A stretch of DNA of 64,000 bases, taken from the NCBI GenBank assembly GCA_016191285.1, contig JACPPA010000038.1:1-64000 (forward strand). The letters run 5' to 3'. The position numbers were made by a program, and so were the translations under genes. The DNA comes from Gammaproteobacteria bacterium (GTDB taxonomy: Bacteria; Pseudomonadota; Gammaproteobacteria; Ga0077536). Positions 1-9,300 of this stretch are shown one piece after another. Under the pieces are notes generated by a model. The model saw only the letters and a list, made by a program, of their open reading frames with translations, made no database searches and was not told the origin of the DNA. How positions within the stretch are numbered: the first letter of the stretch is position 1; each line of letters starts with the position of its first letter.

Positions 1-1
1 C

Positions 2-178
2 ATGAAGGAGCTGGTCGATATGACTGTGCTGCCCAAGTCTCCCGGCTCGTGGTTCATGGGCGGCAATATTCCGGGAAAGCCGCGCGCGGTGCTGTTCTAC
101 TTCGGGGGCGCGGGCAATTACCGCAAGGAATGCCAAGCCGCGCGCGAGCGCGGTTACGCGGAGTTCGCTGTGGCGTGA
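2..178 (+). CDS. Flavin-containing monooxygenase (Baeyer-Villiger type), C-terminal end only
   Basis: The last 58 residues of a gene that begins before the window; the frame is open from base 2 to the TGA at 176-178. The peptide contains SWFMGGNIPGKPR followed by YFGGAGNYRKECQ and ends GYAEF. I recognise this as the usual C-terminus of class B flavoprotein monooxygenases that oxidise ketones to esters or lactones with NADPH and FAD. The FAD and NADPH Rossmann motifs lie outside the window, so substrate cannot be inferred. Family assignment is fairly safe; exact function is not. Confidence 0.7.
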   Translation: MKELVDMTVLPKSPGSWFMGGNIPGKPRAVLFYFGGAGNYRKECQAARERGYAEFAVA

Positions 179-620
179 GCGAAGATCGAAAATCCGGTGG
201 CAGGTTTAGGTTCGAAGCTGCGCACCGCACTCGACCAATTGACCGGTGTGCAGAAATTATTAAGTGGTCTCACAATTCATTTGGAGGCGTTCAGACAGGG
301 CGCGCGCCGTGCGAGTAGCGCAGTTTATTTGGGAGAACAGCAATTCAGGTCATCACCCATTAATTTGTCGCGTAGTGCCGTCCAGCGGCGACCAGTTCGC
401 GTACCCATCGCCATCAGCGGTTACGTGCTACCTGTCGCAAACGACGCCGTGGACCAACAAACGGAAGTTGTCGCGGTCAAGATGATCGCGCGACCCAGCC
501 CCGGCCGCGATCACGGCAATGGCGGCGGGTGTCGATTTCGGCGAATAGGGCATTTATCTTTCCTACAAGTCAACTCGCGGGGCGCGGCGTTACCACTCAT
601 GGGCAAAAGGAGTAACTGAA
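179..620. other. Intergenic stretch without a supported gene
   Basis: Several open frames cross this 442-bp stretch on both strands, but none shows a recognisable domain or a good ribosome site. It contains one copy of a 32-base sequence that recurs at 10423. The last bases before 621 hold an AAAGGAG ribosome-binding site for the following VOC gene. It may hold remnants of decayed genes, as the next kilobase does. Confidence 0.5.
532..563 (+). repeat. Short direct repeat, copy 1
   Basis: A 32-base sequence starting TCGATTTCGGCGAATAGG recurs in the same orientation at 10423-10454 with three mismatches. The two copies lie outside the restriction-modification operon on either side, so they might mark the ends of an inserted segment. 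They could equally be a dispersed upstream element, since copy 1 lies about 60 bases before the VOC gene. Confidence 0.5.
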
Positions 621-1163
621 ATGGTAAACAAAAACACGATCTGTCTCTGGTATGACAAGGACGCCGAAGCGGCCGCCTGCTTCTACGCCGAAACTTTCCC
701 GGACAGCGCCGTCGGCGCCGTCCACCGCGCGCCAAGCGACTTTCCTGGTGGCAAAAAGGGCGAGGTGTTGACGGTCGAATTCACCGTGTGCGGCCTGCCC
801 TGTATCGGCTTGAACGGTGGGCCGATCTTTCCGCAGTCGGAAGCGTTCTCTTTCCAGATCGCCACCGACGATCAGGCGGAAACCGACCGTTACTGGAACG
901 CAATCGTCAGCAACGGCGGCGCGGCAAGCGCATGCGGCTGGTGCAAGGACAAATGGGGTCTCAACTGGCAGATTACCCCGCGCGTCCTGACCACAGCGAT
1001 GTCCAAGGGTGGCGATGTTGCCAAACGCGCCTTCGAAGCGATGATGACGAGAACGCTTCGGCCATCCTTTCTCGTCCTACACGTGAAAGGCGCTGATCCC
1101 GCTGTGGGAAAAAGACGTACCGTTCGAATTCCGGATGCTCGATGCCGAGCATCCGGAAAATAG
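621..1163 (+). pseudogene. VOC-family (PhnB-like) protein, 3' end damaged
   Basis: Residues 1 to about 142 align closely with the intact VOC protein at 16652-17128: both have CLWYD near the start, a central CIGLNGGP, the stretch TDRYWNAIV, and the block ACGWCKDKWGL before ITP.VLT. After the shared KRAFEAMMT the frame runs into sequence corresponding to the start of the neighbouring GST gene, so the native C-terminus and gene junction are lost through a short deletion. A good AAAGGAG site lies about 8 bases before the ATG. Such proteins resemble the 3-demethylubiquinone methyltransferase-like subgroup of VOC proteins; substrate unknown. It may still make a fold, but the pair is clearly decaying. 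Confidence 0.7.
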
Positions 1164-1727
1164 CGCGGAATTCGGACGGCGTTCGCCTACCGGAAAATTC
1201 CCGTTGTTGGCGGACGGTGAGCGGAGCATCTTCGAGGCCACGGCGATCATCGAATATTTGGAGGTCGCGCCGGCGCCGCGCCTGATCCCCGAGGGCCAAT
1301 CGGGCGTCGCGGTGCGGATGGTCGACCAGCTGTTCGACAACTATGTGATGAACGCGATGCAGGGCTTCGTTGATGTCCTGCTCGGCCGGGCCCCCGAGTC
1401 CGAAACGGCGAAGGGCCACGCGATCCTCGACAAAAGCTATGTGTGCTCGATGCGAATCTCGGCAACGAATGGGCGGGGGGCGAGAGCTTTACGATGGCCG
1501 ATTGCGCCGCCGCGCCGTCGCTTTTCTATGCCGACTGGGTGCACCTGCGTATTTCACGCCAAGCCGGTCCAGGATTTCACCTGATGCATGCACCCATCCC
1601 GGACGCGCTCGGCAGACTCAAAACCTATCGCGCCCGCCTGCCCGCGTACCCCTCGGTCGCCCGCGCGGTCGATGGCGCACGGCCCTATCGTAATTTGTTC
1701 CCCGGCGGCGCGCCGGATCGCGACTGA
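1050..1727 (+). pseudogene. Glutathione S-transferase remnant
   Basis: Pieces in three frames align in order with the intact GST at 17133-17774: HPFSSYT, PFEFRMLDAEHPEN, a GKFPLL core, QLFDNYVMNAMQ, then after a frame change FTMADCAAAPSLFYADWVH, and after another the ending ARPYRNLF..GAPDRD. The N-terminal start codon is missing and there are at least two frameshifts plus a small insertion near 1540-1585. The gene cannot make a full GST. Together with the VOC fragment it is a decayed duplicate of the operon 16 kb downstream. Confidence 0.8.
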
Positions 1728-1784
1728 TTCGGGTCGTTCCTGCCAGGTCCGACCATCTCGATCAATACTTGGAAATCTTGGCCT

Positions 1785-1907
1785 GTCCCCGATTCTCTCC
1801 GCGAGTTCGGTCTCTTCAATGCGCGAACCAACGGGAATGTCGCCACCGACAATCGCCTCTTGTAGAGCCGCGAACACCCGATCAGCCGAGGTGTTGAAGG
1901 TATTCAA
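1785..1907 (-). pseudogene. GntR-family regulator, N-terminal fragment
   Basis: Read on the minus strand from an ATG at 1907, 41 residues match the start of a GntR winged-helix domain: VFAALQEAIVGGDIPVGSRI then EETELAERIG. The similarity stops before the recognition helix, exactly where a sequence resembling the palindrome near 21366-21390 begins (GGAAATCTTGGCCTGTCCCC, from about 1770). The rest of the regulator is gone, so this is a truncated gene. Confidence 0.6.
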
Positions 1908-2000
1908 TTAAAAGAAATCTAATTACTACAATTGACGAAGTTTGATCCGTGGTCTACTCTCTGGAAACTTCTTATTTTTGTTGTAAATCGATTTCTTCAA

Positions 2001-2570
2001 ATGAATCTTGGAAGCCTTGCAGAAGTGCAGATGGGATATCCGTTCCGGGCGCGGTTTGAACACGACCCAACGGGTGATGTCACGGTTATCCAAATGAAAG
2101 ATATCGACGACACCAACACCCTCCGTCTCGATTCTGCCAACAAGGTCTCCCAGGCCGCCAAACAGTCGCGCCACATGCTCCGAGCGGGCGATCTTGTATT
2201 TCGTTCGCGGGGACGCAGCAATGGCGCCGCCTTGGTTGGCGAGGGTATCGGCCATGCGGTATTGGCGGCGCCCATGCTGCTAATTAGGCCGCTAGATATC
2301 CTTCCGGCTTATCTCTATTGGTTCATTAACGCACCACCGGCCGTGGCGCAACTGGCCTCACTAGCAGCAGGCACCGCTGTCCAAATGATAAGTGCCGAAG
2401 CGCTTAAGTCCTTGGAAATTCCAGTACCCACCCTCGAACGCCAGCACCAGATCGTCGCGTTGGCCACACTCGCGAAGGCCGAACAACAATTGCAAATGAC
2501 GCTCGCGAGCGAGCGTCATCGACTAGTGACTCACATCCTCACCCGGTACGCCCGAGCATCAACGCCATGA
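2001..2570 (+). CDS. hsdS: Type I restriction specificity subunit, half-size (one target-recognition domain)
   Basis: 189 residues with one HsdS-type unit: an N-terminal target-recognition region (GSLAEVQMGYPFR), LRAGDLVFRSRG, a central AGTAVQMISAEALKSLEIPVP that matches the conserved end of a recognition domain, then a helical QHQIVALATLAKAEQQL spacer. A full HsdS has two such units and about 400 residues. I start at the ATG at 2001, where similarity begins; an in-frame TTG at 1932 would add 23 residues. The stop overlaps the hsdM start. Half-size subunits can work as dimers in this family. A full-length hsdS lies downstream in the same operon. Confidence 0.75.
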   Translation: MNLGSLAEVQMGYPFRARFEHDPTGDVTVIQMKDIDDTNTLRLDSANKVSQAAKQSRHMLRAGDLVFRSRGRSNGAALVGEGIGHAVLAAPMLLIRPLDILPAYLYWFINAPPAVAQLASLAAGTAVQMISAEALKSLEIPVPTLERQHQIVALATLAKAEQQLQMTLASERHRLVTHILTRYARASTP

Positions 2571-4126
2571 CCAATCAAGTGTCCCAACAAGAAATCAACA
2601 ACGCGGCATGGGCCGCCTGCGACACCTTCCGCGGTGCCATCGACCCGGCCCAGTACAAGGATTACATCCTGGTGATGCTGTTTCTCAAGTACATCAGCGA
2701 CCAGTGGGCCGACCACTACGCCGGGTATCAGAAGGAATACGGCAATGACGAGGAGCGAATTCGCCGCCGCCTCGCGCGCGAGCGATTCATTCTGCCGTAC
2801 GTCGATATGAAGGACGAGAAAACGGGTGAGGTGCTCGACCATTTCTTGGCGGATTTCCACGCACTGTTTGCGCGGCGCAAAGCGGCCAACCTTGGTGAGC
2901 TGATCAACATCGTGCTCGACCACATCGAGGAGGCCAACAAGGCCAAGCTCGAAGGCGTGTTCCGCAATATCGATTTCAACAGCGAGGCTAATCTTGGCAA
3001 GACCAAGGATCGCAATCGCCGCCTGGAGAACTTGCTTGGCGACTTTGCGAAACTCGACCTGCGCCCCTCGCGCGTTGCTGAGGACGTGATCGGTGACACC
3101 TACATTTTTCTGATCGAACGCTTCGCCTCGGATGCTGGTAAAAAGGCCGGTGAGTTCTACACGCCCAAACAAGTCTCGCGCCTGCTGGCCCAATTGGCCG
3201 CGCCGATGCCTGGCGACCGCATCTGCGATCCCACCTGCGGCGCCGGTGGTCTGCTGATCGAAGCCGCGACCTTGGTCGAACAACAAGGCAGCCGCGACTT
3301 CGCGCTGTTCGGCCAGGAAGTCAACGGCAGCACTTGGGCGCTGGCGCGGATGAACATGTTTCTGCACGGCAAGGACGCCGCCCGCATCGAATGGGGTGAC
3401 ACGATCAACAGCCCGGCGCTGGTGGAAGCCGACCGTCTGATGCGCTTCAACGTCGTGGTCGCCAACCCCCCTGTCAGTCTCGACAAATGGGGCGCCAAGG
3501 AAATCGAGGAAGATCGTCACAACCGCTTCTGGCGGGGGGTACCGCCTAAGTCCAAGGGCGACTACGCGTTCATCACCCACATGATCGAAACCGCGCTGCC
3601 GCAGGTGGGGCGCGTGGCCGTGGTGGTACCGCACGGCGTGTTGTTCCGCGGTGGTGCGGAAGGCCGCATCCGCCGCGCGTTGATCGAGGAGAACCTTCTC
3701 GACGCCGTCATCGGTCTACCGGGCAACCTGTTTCCGACGACTTCGATTCCGGTCGCCATTCTGGTGTTCGACCGCGCGCGCGAAAAAGGCGGCACGCGCG
3801 ACGCTTGCCGGGACGTGCTCTTCATCGATGCGAGCCGCGACTACCAGTCCGGCAAGAATCAGAACGCGCTGCTGGATACGCACATGACGAAGATTCTCGA
3901 CACCTTCCGCGCTCGTCAGCCGGTCGCCAAGTACGCGCATCTCGCGAGCTTGCAAGAAATCACCGGCAACGATTTCAACCTAAACATTCCGCGCTATGTG
4001 GATACCTTCGAAGCGGAAGAAGAGATCGACGTGGCCGCCGTCGAGCAGGAGATCGAACGCTTGGAAACCGAACTCGCCGAGGTACGACTGCGCATGAAGC
4101 AGTATCTAAAGGAGTTAGGCGTATGA
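2567..4126 (+). CDS. hsdM: Type I restriction-modification DNA methyltransferase subunit
   Basis: 519 residues. It transfers methyl groups from S-adenosylmethionine to adenine N6 in the site chosen by HsdS. Visible are the N-terminal helical HsdM domain (about 10-150), the SAM-binding motif I DPTCGAGG at 221-228, and the catalytic motif IV NPPVSLDKWG at 300-309. In this family motif IV is normally NPPF, with an aromatic residue stacking on the flipped base; here it is valine (GTC at 3473). The C-terminus (about 495-519) is a coiled coil. The gene overlaps both neighbours by four bases, so the operon is translationally coupled. Family is certain; activity is questionable because of the valine. 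Confidence 0.95.
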   Translation: MTNQVSQQEINNAAWAACDTFRGAIDPAQYKDYILVMLFLKYISDQWADHYAGYQKEYGNDEERIRRRLARERFILPYVDMKDEKTGEVLDHFLADFHALFARRKAANLGELINIVLDHIEEANKAKLEGVFRNIDFNSEANLGKTKDRNRRLENLLGDFAKLDLRPSRVAEDVIGDTYIFLIERFASDAGKKAGEFYTPKQVSRLLAQLAAPMPGDRICDPTCGAGGLLIEAATLVEQQGSRDFALFGQEVNGSTWALARMNMFLHGKDAARIEWGDTINSPALVEADRLMRFNVVVANPPVSLDKWGAKEIEEDRHNRFWRGVPPKSKGDYAFITHMIETALPQVGRVAVVVPHGVLFRGGAEGRIRRALIEENLLDAVIGLPGNLFPTTSIPVAILVFDRAREKGGTRDACRDVLFIDASRDYQSGKNQNALLDTHMTKILDTFRARQPVAKYAHLASLQEITGNDFNLNIPRYVDTFEAEEEIDVAAVEQEIERLETELAEVRLRMKQYLKELGV

Positions 4127-5145
4127 GTGACGGGGAGCTAATCCTCTACACCGCAGATGACGGCACGATTTCCGTCCAATTGCGGGCGGAGGAAGGCACT
4201 GTCTGGATTACCCAGGCGGAGCTGGCGGCGCTTTTCCAGACTACGCCACAGAACATCACCCAGCATATCCGGGCGATCTACGCGGAGAATGAACTCCAGC
4301 CCGCGGCAACCTGTAAGGAACTCTTACATGTTCGACAAGAAGGCAAACGCATTGTTCGGCGCGGCCTGAAGCAATACAACCTAGACGTCATACTGGCCGT
4401 TGGCTATCGGGTGCGGTCATCGCGCGGTACGCAGTTCCGTCAATGGGCGACCGTTCATCTGCGCGAGTATTTGGTCAAGGGTTTCGTCCTGGATGATGCA
4501 CGGCTCAAGGAGCCCGGTGGCGGGGACTACTTCGACGAGCTGCTGGCGCGAATCCGGGAGATCCGTGCTTCGGAGAAGCGGTTCTACCAGAAAATCCGCG
4601 ACATCTATGCCACGGCTGTCGACTACGACAAAGCCAACGAAGTCGCCCAGCTATTCTTCAAAAAAGTCCAGAACAAGATGCTCTGGGCGGTTACTGCCCA
4701 AACCGCGCCAGAAATCATCGCGAATCGAGCCGATTCCGGACTCTCCAACATGGGGTTGACGACATGGAAGGGCGAACGGGTGCGCAGACTGGACGTTACC
4801 GTGGCCAAGAACTATCTAAGCCCGGACGAGATCAAGGAGCTCGATCGCATCGTCGTCATGTACCTCGACTACGCCGAGGACCAGGCCCAGCGCCGCCGCA
4901 CGCTCACCATGCGCGACTGGGAAGACAAGCTCGACGCCTTCCTGCAGTTCAACGAACGCGAAGTGCTGACCCATGCCGGCAAGCTGCGCGCCGACGTCGC
5001 GGAAAAGCTGGTGCTGGAGAGATACGAGAGTTTTGATGCCGCGCGGCGCGAGGCGGCTCGGCTAGCGGCCGATGCGGAGGATATGGCTGCGCTGGAGCAG
5101 GCGGAGCGGCAGTTGGAAGGCAAGGGGCGGGGGAAGAAGAAATGA
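4123..5145 (+). CDS. RhuM-family protein embedded in the restriction operon
   Basis: 340 residues starting at the ATG that overlaps the hsdM stop. It matches the RhuM (virulence protein) family: an N-terminal HTH-like region with WITQAELAALFQTTPQNITQHI, then YNLDVILAVGYRVRS, RGTQFRQWATVHLREYL, and a helical C-terminus with YLDYAEDQAQRR and a lysine-rich tail. The family was named from a Salmonella pathogenicity island gene; its biochemical role is not established, though it often sits inside type I restriction operons. The position between hsdM and hsdS with overlaps on both sides suggests co-translation with the complex. DNA-binding is inference from the N-terminal region. Confidence 0.85.
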   Translation: MSDGELILYTADDGTISVQLRAEEGTVWITQAELAALFQTTPQNITQHIRAIYAENELQPAATCKELLHVRQEGKRIVRRGLKQYNLDVILAVGYRVRSSRGTQFRQWATVHLREYLVKGFVLDDARLKEPGGGDYFDELLARIREIRASEKRFYQKIRDIYATAVDYDKANEVAQLFFKKVQNKMLWAVTAQTAPEIIANRADSGLSNMGLTTWKGERVRRLDVTVAKNYLSPDEIKELDRIVVMYLDYAEDQAQRRRTLTMRDWEDKLDAFLQFNEREVLTHAGKLRADVAEKLVLERYESFDAARREAARLAADAEDMAALEQAERQLEGKGRGKKK

Positions 5146-6353
5146 AGTTACCGGCCCAATGGAGCAAAGTTCCCCTGCACCAAGTTGCCAACGTACAGAC
5201 CGGCTTATCGAAAAGTCAGAATCGAACTGGTCCATCAGTATTGCGTCCATATCTTCGCGTCGCAAATATTCAAGATGGCTACTTGGATTTGGCAGACATC
5301 AGGGAAATCGAGGTTCCGTCTTCTCAAGTGGAGCGTTTCAGCCTTCGTAGCGGTGACCTACTTCTTACCGAAGGCGGCGACTTCGACAAGCTTGGGCGCG
5401 GCTCCATTTGGAATGGTGAGGTTCAAGGGTGCGTTCATCAGAATCACGTGTTCGCTGTTCGAGTTATTGACAGCGCCGTCCTACTTCCAGAATTCCTCGC
5501 ATGTGAGGTTCAATCATCGCGTGCCAAGAATTATTTCTTGTCGTGCGCCAAGCAGACCACGAACCTTGCGAGCATTAATTCAAGCCAGCTTAAGAACCTT
5601 CCCGTTTTGGTTCCGCCACTTGCTGAACAACATGCGGTCATTGATGTGAGTGCGATCTGGGACACCGCCATCCAGAAAGCCGAGCAACTGCTCGCGGCGA
5701 AGAAGCGGCACGTTACCGCCATATCACACCAATTGCTCACCGCCCGAAGGCGCCTGGCTCGCTTCTCAATGCGATGGGACTTGTTGCGCGCGGACGAAAT
5801 CTTTAAGAACACATCGCGCAAAGGACATCTCACGGAGCCATTGTTGTCGGTGACTCAGGAACATGGCGTTATTCCCAGAGACATGCTCGAAGGTCGAGTC
5901 ACGATGCCGTCTGGTGACACCAGCGGCTTCAAGCTGGTCGAGCCTGGCTACTTCGTTATCAGCCTGCGTTCATTCCAAGGCGGGCTGGAACACTCGGCTT
6001 ATCGTGGCCTCGTGAGCCCCGCCTACACAGTTCTCTCCGAAAAATGGGAGATTAACGGGCGATTCTTCCGGCACTATTTCAAGTCAGCCGATTTCATCAA
6101 ACGCCTGTCGGTTGCCGTCATCGGTATTCGTGACGGCAAACAAATAAGTTTCCAAGAGTTCTGCTCAATCAAGCTGCCATTTCCAGCGGTCGATGAGCAG
6201 GCGGCCATTGCAGCCCTTCTCGATGAAGCAGAGCGTGAAATCAGCGTACTTCTTGAATACACAGAAGCGCTCAAGACCCAAAAACGCGGCCTGATGCAGA
6301 AGCTGCTAACGGGCCAGTGGCGGCTGACGCTACCGGAACCGGAGACCGTCTGA
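5142..6353 (+). CDS. hsdS: Type I restriction specificity subunit, full length
   Basis: 403 residues with the two-unit layout of HsdS. The first recognition domain (about 1-165) starts LPAQWSKVPLHQVANVQTG and ends LKNLPVLVPPLAEQHAVI. A central conserved helix with IQKAEQLLAAKKRHV follows. The second domain (about 205-365) ends IKLPFPAVDEQAAIAALLDEA, and a C-terminal helix finishes TQKRGLMQKLLTGQWRL. It sets the DNA sequence recognised by the methyltransferase and nuclease. It overlaps the RhuM gene by four bases and hsdR by one. With the half-size subunit at 2001, the operon encodes two different specificities, or one subunit is redundant. Confidence 0.92.
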   Translation: MKLPAQWSKVPLHQVANVQTGLSKSQNRTGPSVLRPYLRVANIQDGYLDLADIREIEVPSSQVERFSLRSGDLLLTEGGDFDKLGRGSIWNGEVQGCVHQNHVFAVRVIDSAVLLPEFLACEVQSSRAKNYFLSCAKQTTNLASINSSQLKNLPVLVPPLAEQHAVIDVSAIWDTAIQKAEQLLAAKKRHVTAISHQLLTARRRLARFSMRWDLLRADEIFKNTSRKGHLTEPLLSVTQEHGVIPRDMLEGRVTMPSGDTSGFKLVEPGYFVISLRSFQGGLEHSAYRGLVSPAYTVLSEKWEINGRFFRHYFKSADFIKRLSVAVIGIRDGKQISFQEFCSIKLPFPAVDEQAAIAALLDEAEREISVLLEYTEALKTQKRGLMQKLLTGQWRLTLPEPETV

Positions 6354-9300
6354 TGGACGCCTTCCGCTTCGACGAGAAATATCTCTCCCAGATCCCGGCC
6401 CTCCAGGTGCTGATTAATCTCGGCTACCAGTACCTCACGCCCGCAGATGCGCTGGCCGCCCGGGGTGGCAAGGTCGGTAACGTGCTGCTGGAAGAAATTC
6501 TGCGCGAGCAGTTAAAGAAGCTGAATCGCGTCCAGCACAAGGGTCGTGCCTATCTTTTCAGCGAGGAGAATGTTCAGAGCGCTATCCAGCGGCTGAAGAA
6601 CATCAAGTACGACGGCCTACTGAAGACCAACGAGGCGGTTTACGATCTGCTGACTTTGGGCGTGGCGTTGGAGCAGTCCATAGAAGGCGATCTCAAGAGC
6701 TTTACGCTTAACTATGTCGACTGGCGAAATTCGGATAACAACATTTATCACGTAACCCCGGAGTTCGCGGTCGAACGTAGCCGCAGTGTGGAGACCGCGC
6801 GGCCGGATCTGGTGTTGTTTGTTAACGGCATTCCGTTCGCGGTCATCGAATGTAAGTCGCCCAATGTCGAAATCAGCCAAGGCATCTCGCAGATGATTCG
6901 CAATCAGCGGGATGAATATATTCCACGGCTCTTCACGTACGCGCAGATGGTACTCGCAGTGAACAAGAACGAAGCGCGCTATGGTGCAACTGGCACACCA
7001 GCGAAGTTTTGGTCTAAGTGGAAAGAAGACATCGCGGACGCCGAACTGACACCGCTGCTAGAGCACCCCCTGCCGGAATTCGTTAAGGCTTCATTGTTCG
7101 ATGTGGTATTCGCCGAACTCGGCGTGCACGACGATGTCGCGCCGTATCTGGTGAACCGAGAGGCGACAGCGCAGGATCGGGCGCTCTATGCCTTGTGCCG
7201 TCCGGAGCGACTGTTGGAGATGGCCTGGGCTTTCTCGGTGTTTGATGGTGGCCTACGCAAAATAGCGCGCTATCAACAGGTGTTCGCGATCCGCGAAGTC
7301 TTACAGCGGGTCAAGCAAGTCAGCGCCGATGGGCAACGTCGCGGCGGCATCATTTGGCATACGCAGGGTTCGGGAAAGTCGTTGACGATGGTGATGCTGG
7401 CACGCGCACTGGCGTTAGAGCCCGCGATCAATAATCCGCGGATCGTGCTGGTGACCGACCGGGTGGACTTGGATACTCAACTCGGCAATACCTTCGCGGC
7501 CTGTGGTCTTTCACCGGACCAGGCGGCAAGCGGCCGGCATCTGGTGGAATTAATGAATGACGGCAAGGCGCACATCGTGACGACCTTGGTCCATAAATTC
7601 GACAAAGCGCTGGCCTACAAAAAATTCAGCGATCCCTCACCGAATATCTTTGTGCTGGTGGACGAGACGCAACGAACCCAATTGGGTAGCTATTCCGCCC
7701 GGATGCGCCAAATGTTTCCGAATGCTTGCTACATCGGCTTTACCGGCACGCCATTACTGAATCGCGAGAAGAGCGATGTCGCCAAGTTCGGTGGCGTGAT
7801 CCACACCTACGCCATCGATGAAGCCGTGGCCGATGGGGCGATCGTGCCGCTGCTCTACGAAGGCCGGATGGTTGAGCTGGAGCAGAATCGGGCAGCCATC
7901 GATATTTGGTTTGAACGCCACACGCAGGGCCTCAGTGACCAACAAAAAGTCGACTTGAAGAAAAAGTATGCGCGCGCCGAAATGTTGAACAAGGCAGCGC
8001 AGGTGATCTACATGCGTGCCTTCGACATCAGCGAACACTACCGCCAGAACTGGCAGGGCACTGGTTTAAAGGCGCAACTGGTAGCGCCGAATAAATCCGC
8101 GGCGCTACGCTACAAAGCATTCCTCGATGAGTTGGGCGCGGTCACGAGTGAAGTCATCATTTCACCGCCCGATGAGCGCGAGGGCTTCGATGAAGTCGAT
8201 AAAGAAGAGTCGACCGATGCGGTGGTCGCGTTCTGGCAACGCATGATGAAGCGCTATGGCTCGGAGGAGAAATACACCAAGCAAATCGTCAACGCCTTTA
8301 AATTCGCCGACGAGCCCGAGATCTTGATCGTGGTCGACAAGTTGTTAACCGGCTTCGACGCGCCGCGCAACACCGTGCTCTATCTTACCCGCCGCCTCAA
8401 GGAACATTCATTGTTGCAGGCCATCGCGCGGGTGAATCGCCTCTACGAAGACGATTTGGGAATCAAGGCCAAGGAGTTCGGCTACTTTATCGACTACGTG
8501 GGTGTACTGGGTGAGTTAGACGAGGCGCTCACCACTTACAGCGCGTTGGAGGGCTTCGAGGAAACCGATCTCAACGGCGCGCTGACTTCTATCAACGCGC
8601 AAACGAAGCTGCTGCCGCAACGGCATGCCGAGCTGTGGGATCTGTTCAAGACTATCAAAAACCGCCAGGACGAGGAGGCTTTCGAGCAGCTGCTGTCGGA
8701 TGAGAAGTTGCGCGCGGAATTCTACGAACGCCTATCGGCTTACGGCAAGACCTTGGCGATTGCGTTGTCGAGTGAGCGTTTTATCAGCGCGACATTGGAT
8801 GAGAAGTTGCGCGGCTATAAGAATGATCTCAAGCGTCTTGTCAGTCTCAAAGCTGCAGTGAAACTTCGTTATGCGGAAGCGGTCGACTATCGAGACTTTG
8901 AGCCCCGGATCCAGAAGCTGCTGGACACCCATATCTCCGCCTCCGAAGTGGTTCGGCTGAATGCGCCGGTGAACATCTTCGATAAGGTCGCGTTTCAGAA
9001 AATAATCGAGGACCAAGGCGCGGGTAACGGCGAGGGTAACCTGGGCGCCAAGGCCGATATGATCGCGCACGCCACGCGCCGGGCGATCAATGAGCGGTTG
9101 GAGCAAGATCCCGCCTTCTACGCGAATTTTTCCAAGCTAATTCAGCAGGCGATCGACGACTATCGCGCCAAGCGAGTGTCCGATCTGGAATACCTGCAGC
9201 GGGTCACCGAGATTAAAGAGGCCGTGGTCACCCGCAGAGATGACGACCTACCGGGCACGTTGATTGGAGATGCAGACGCCGCCGCCGTGTACGGTCTTTT

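Noticed and set aside
2531-3634. A 367-residue minus-strand frame opposite hsdM
   Set aside because: No recognisable domain, and the plus-strand HsdM motifs are unambiguous.
6317-6352. Upstream in-frame start for hsdR inside hsdS
   Set aside because: The ATG at 6353 overlaps the hsdS stop in the same way as the other junctions and matches the usual HsdR start.
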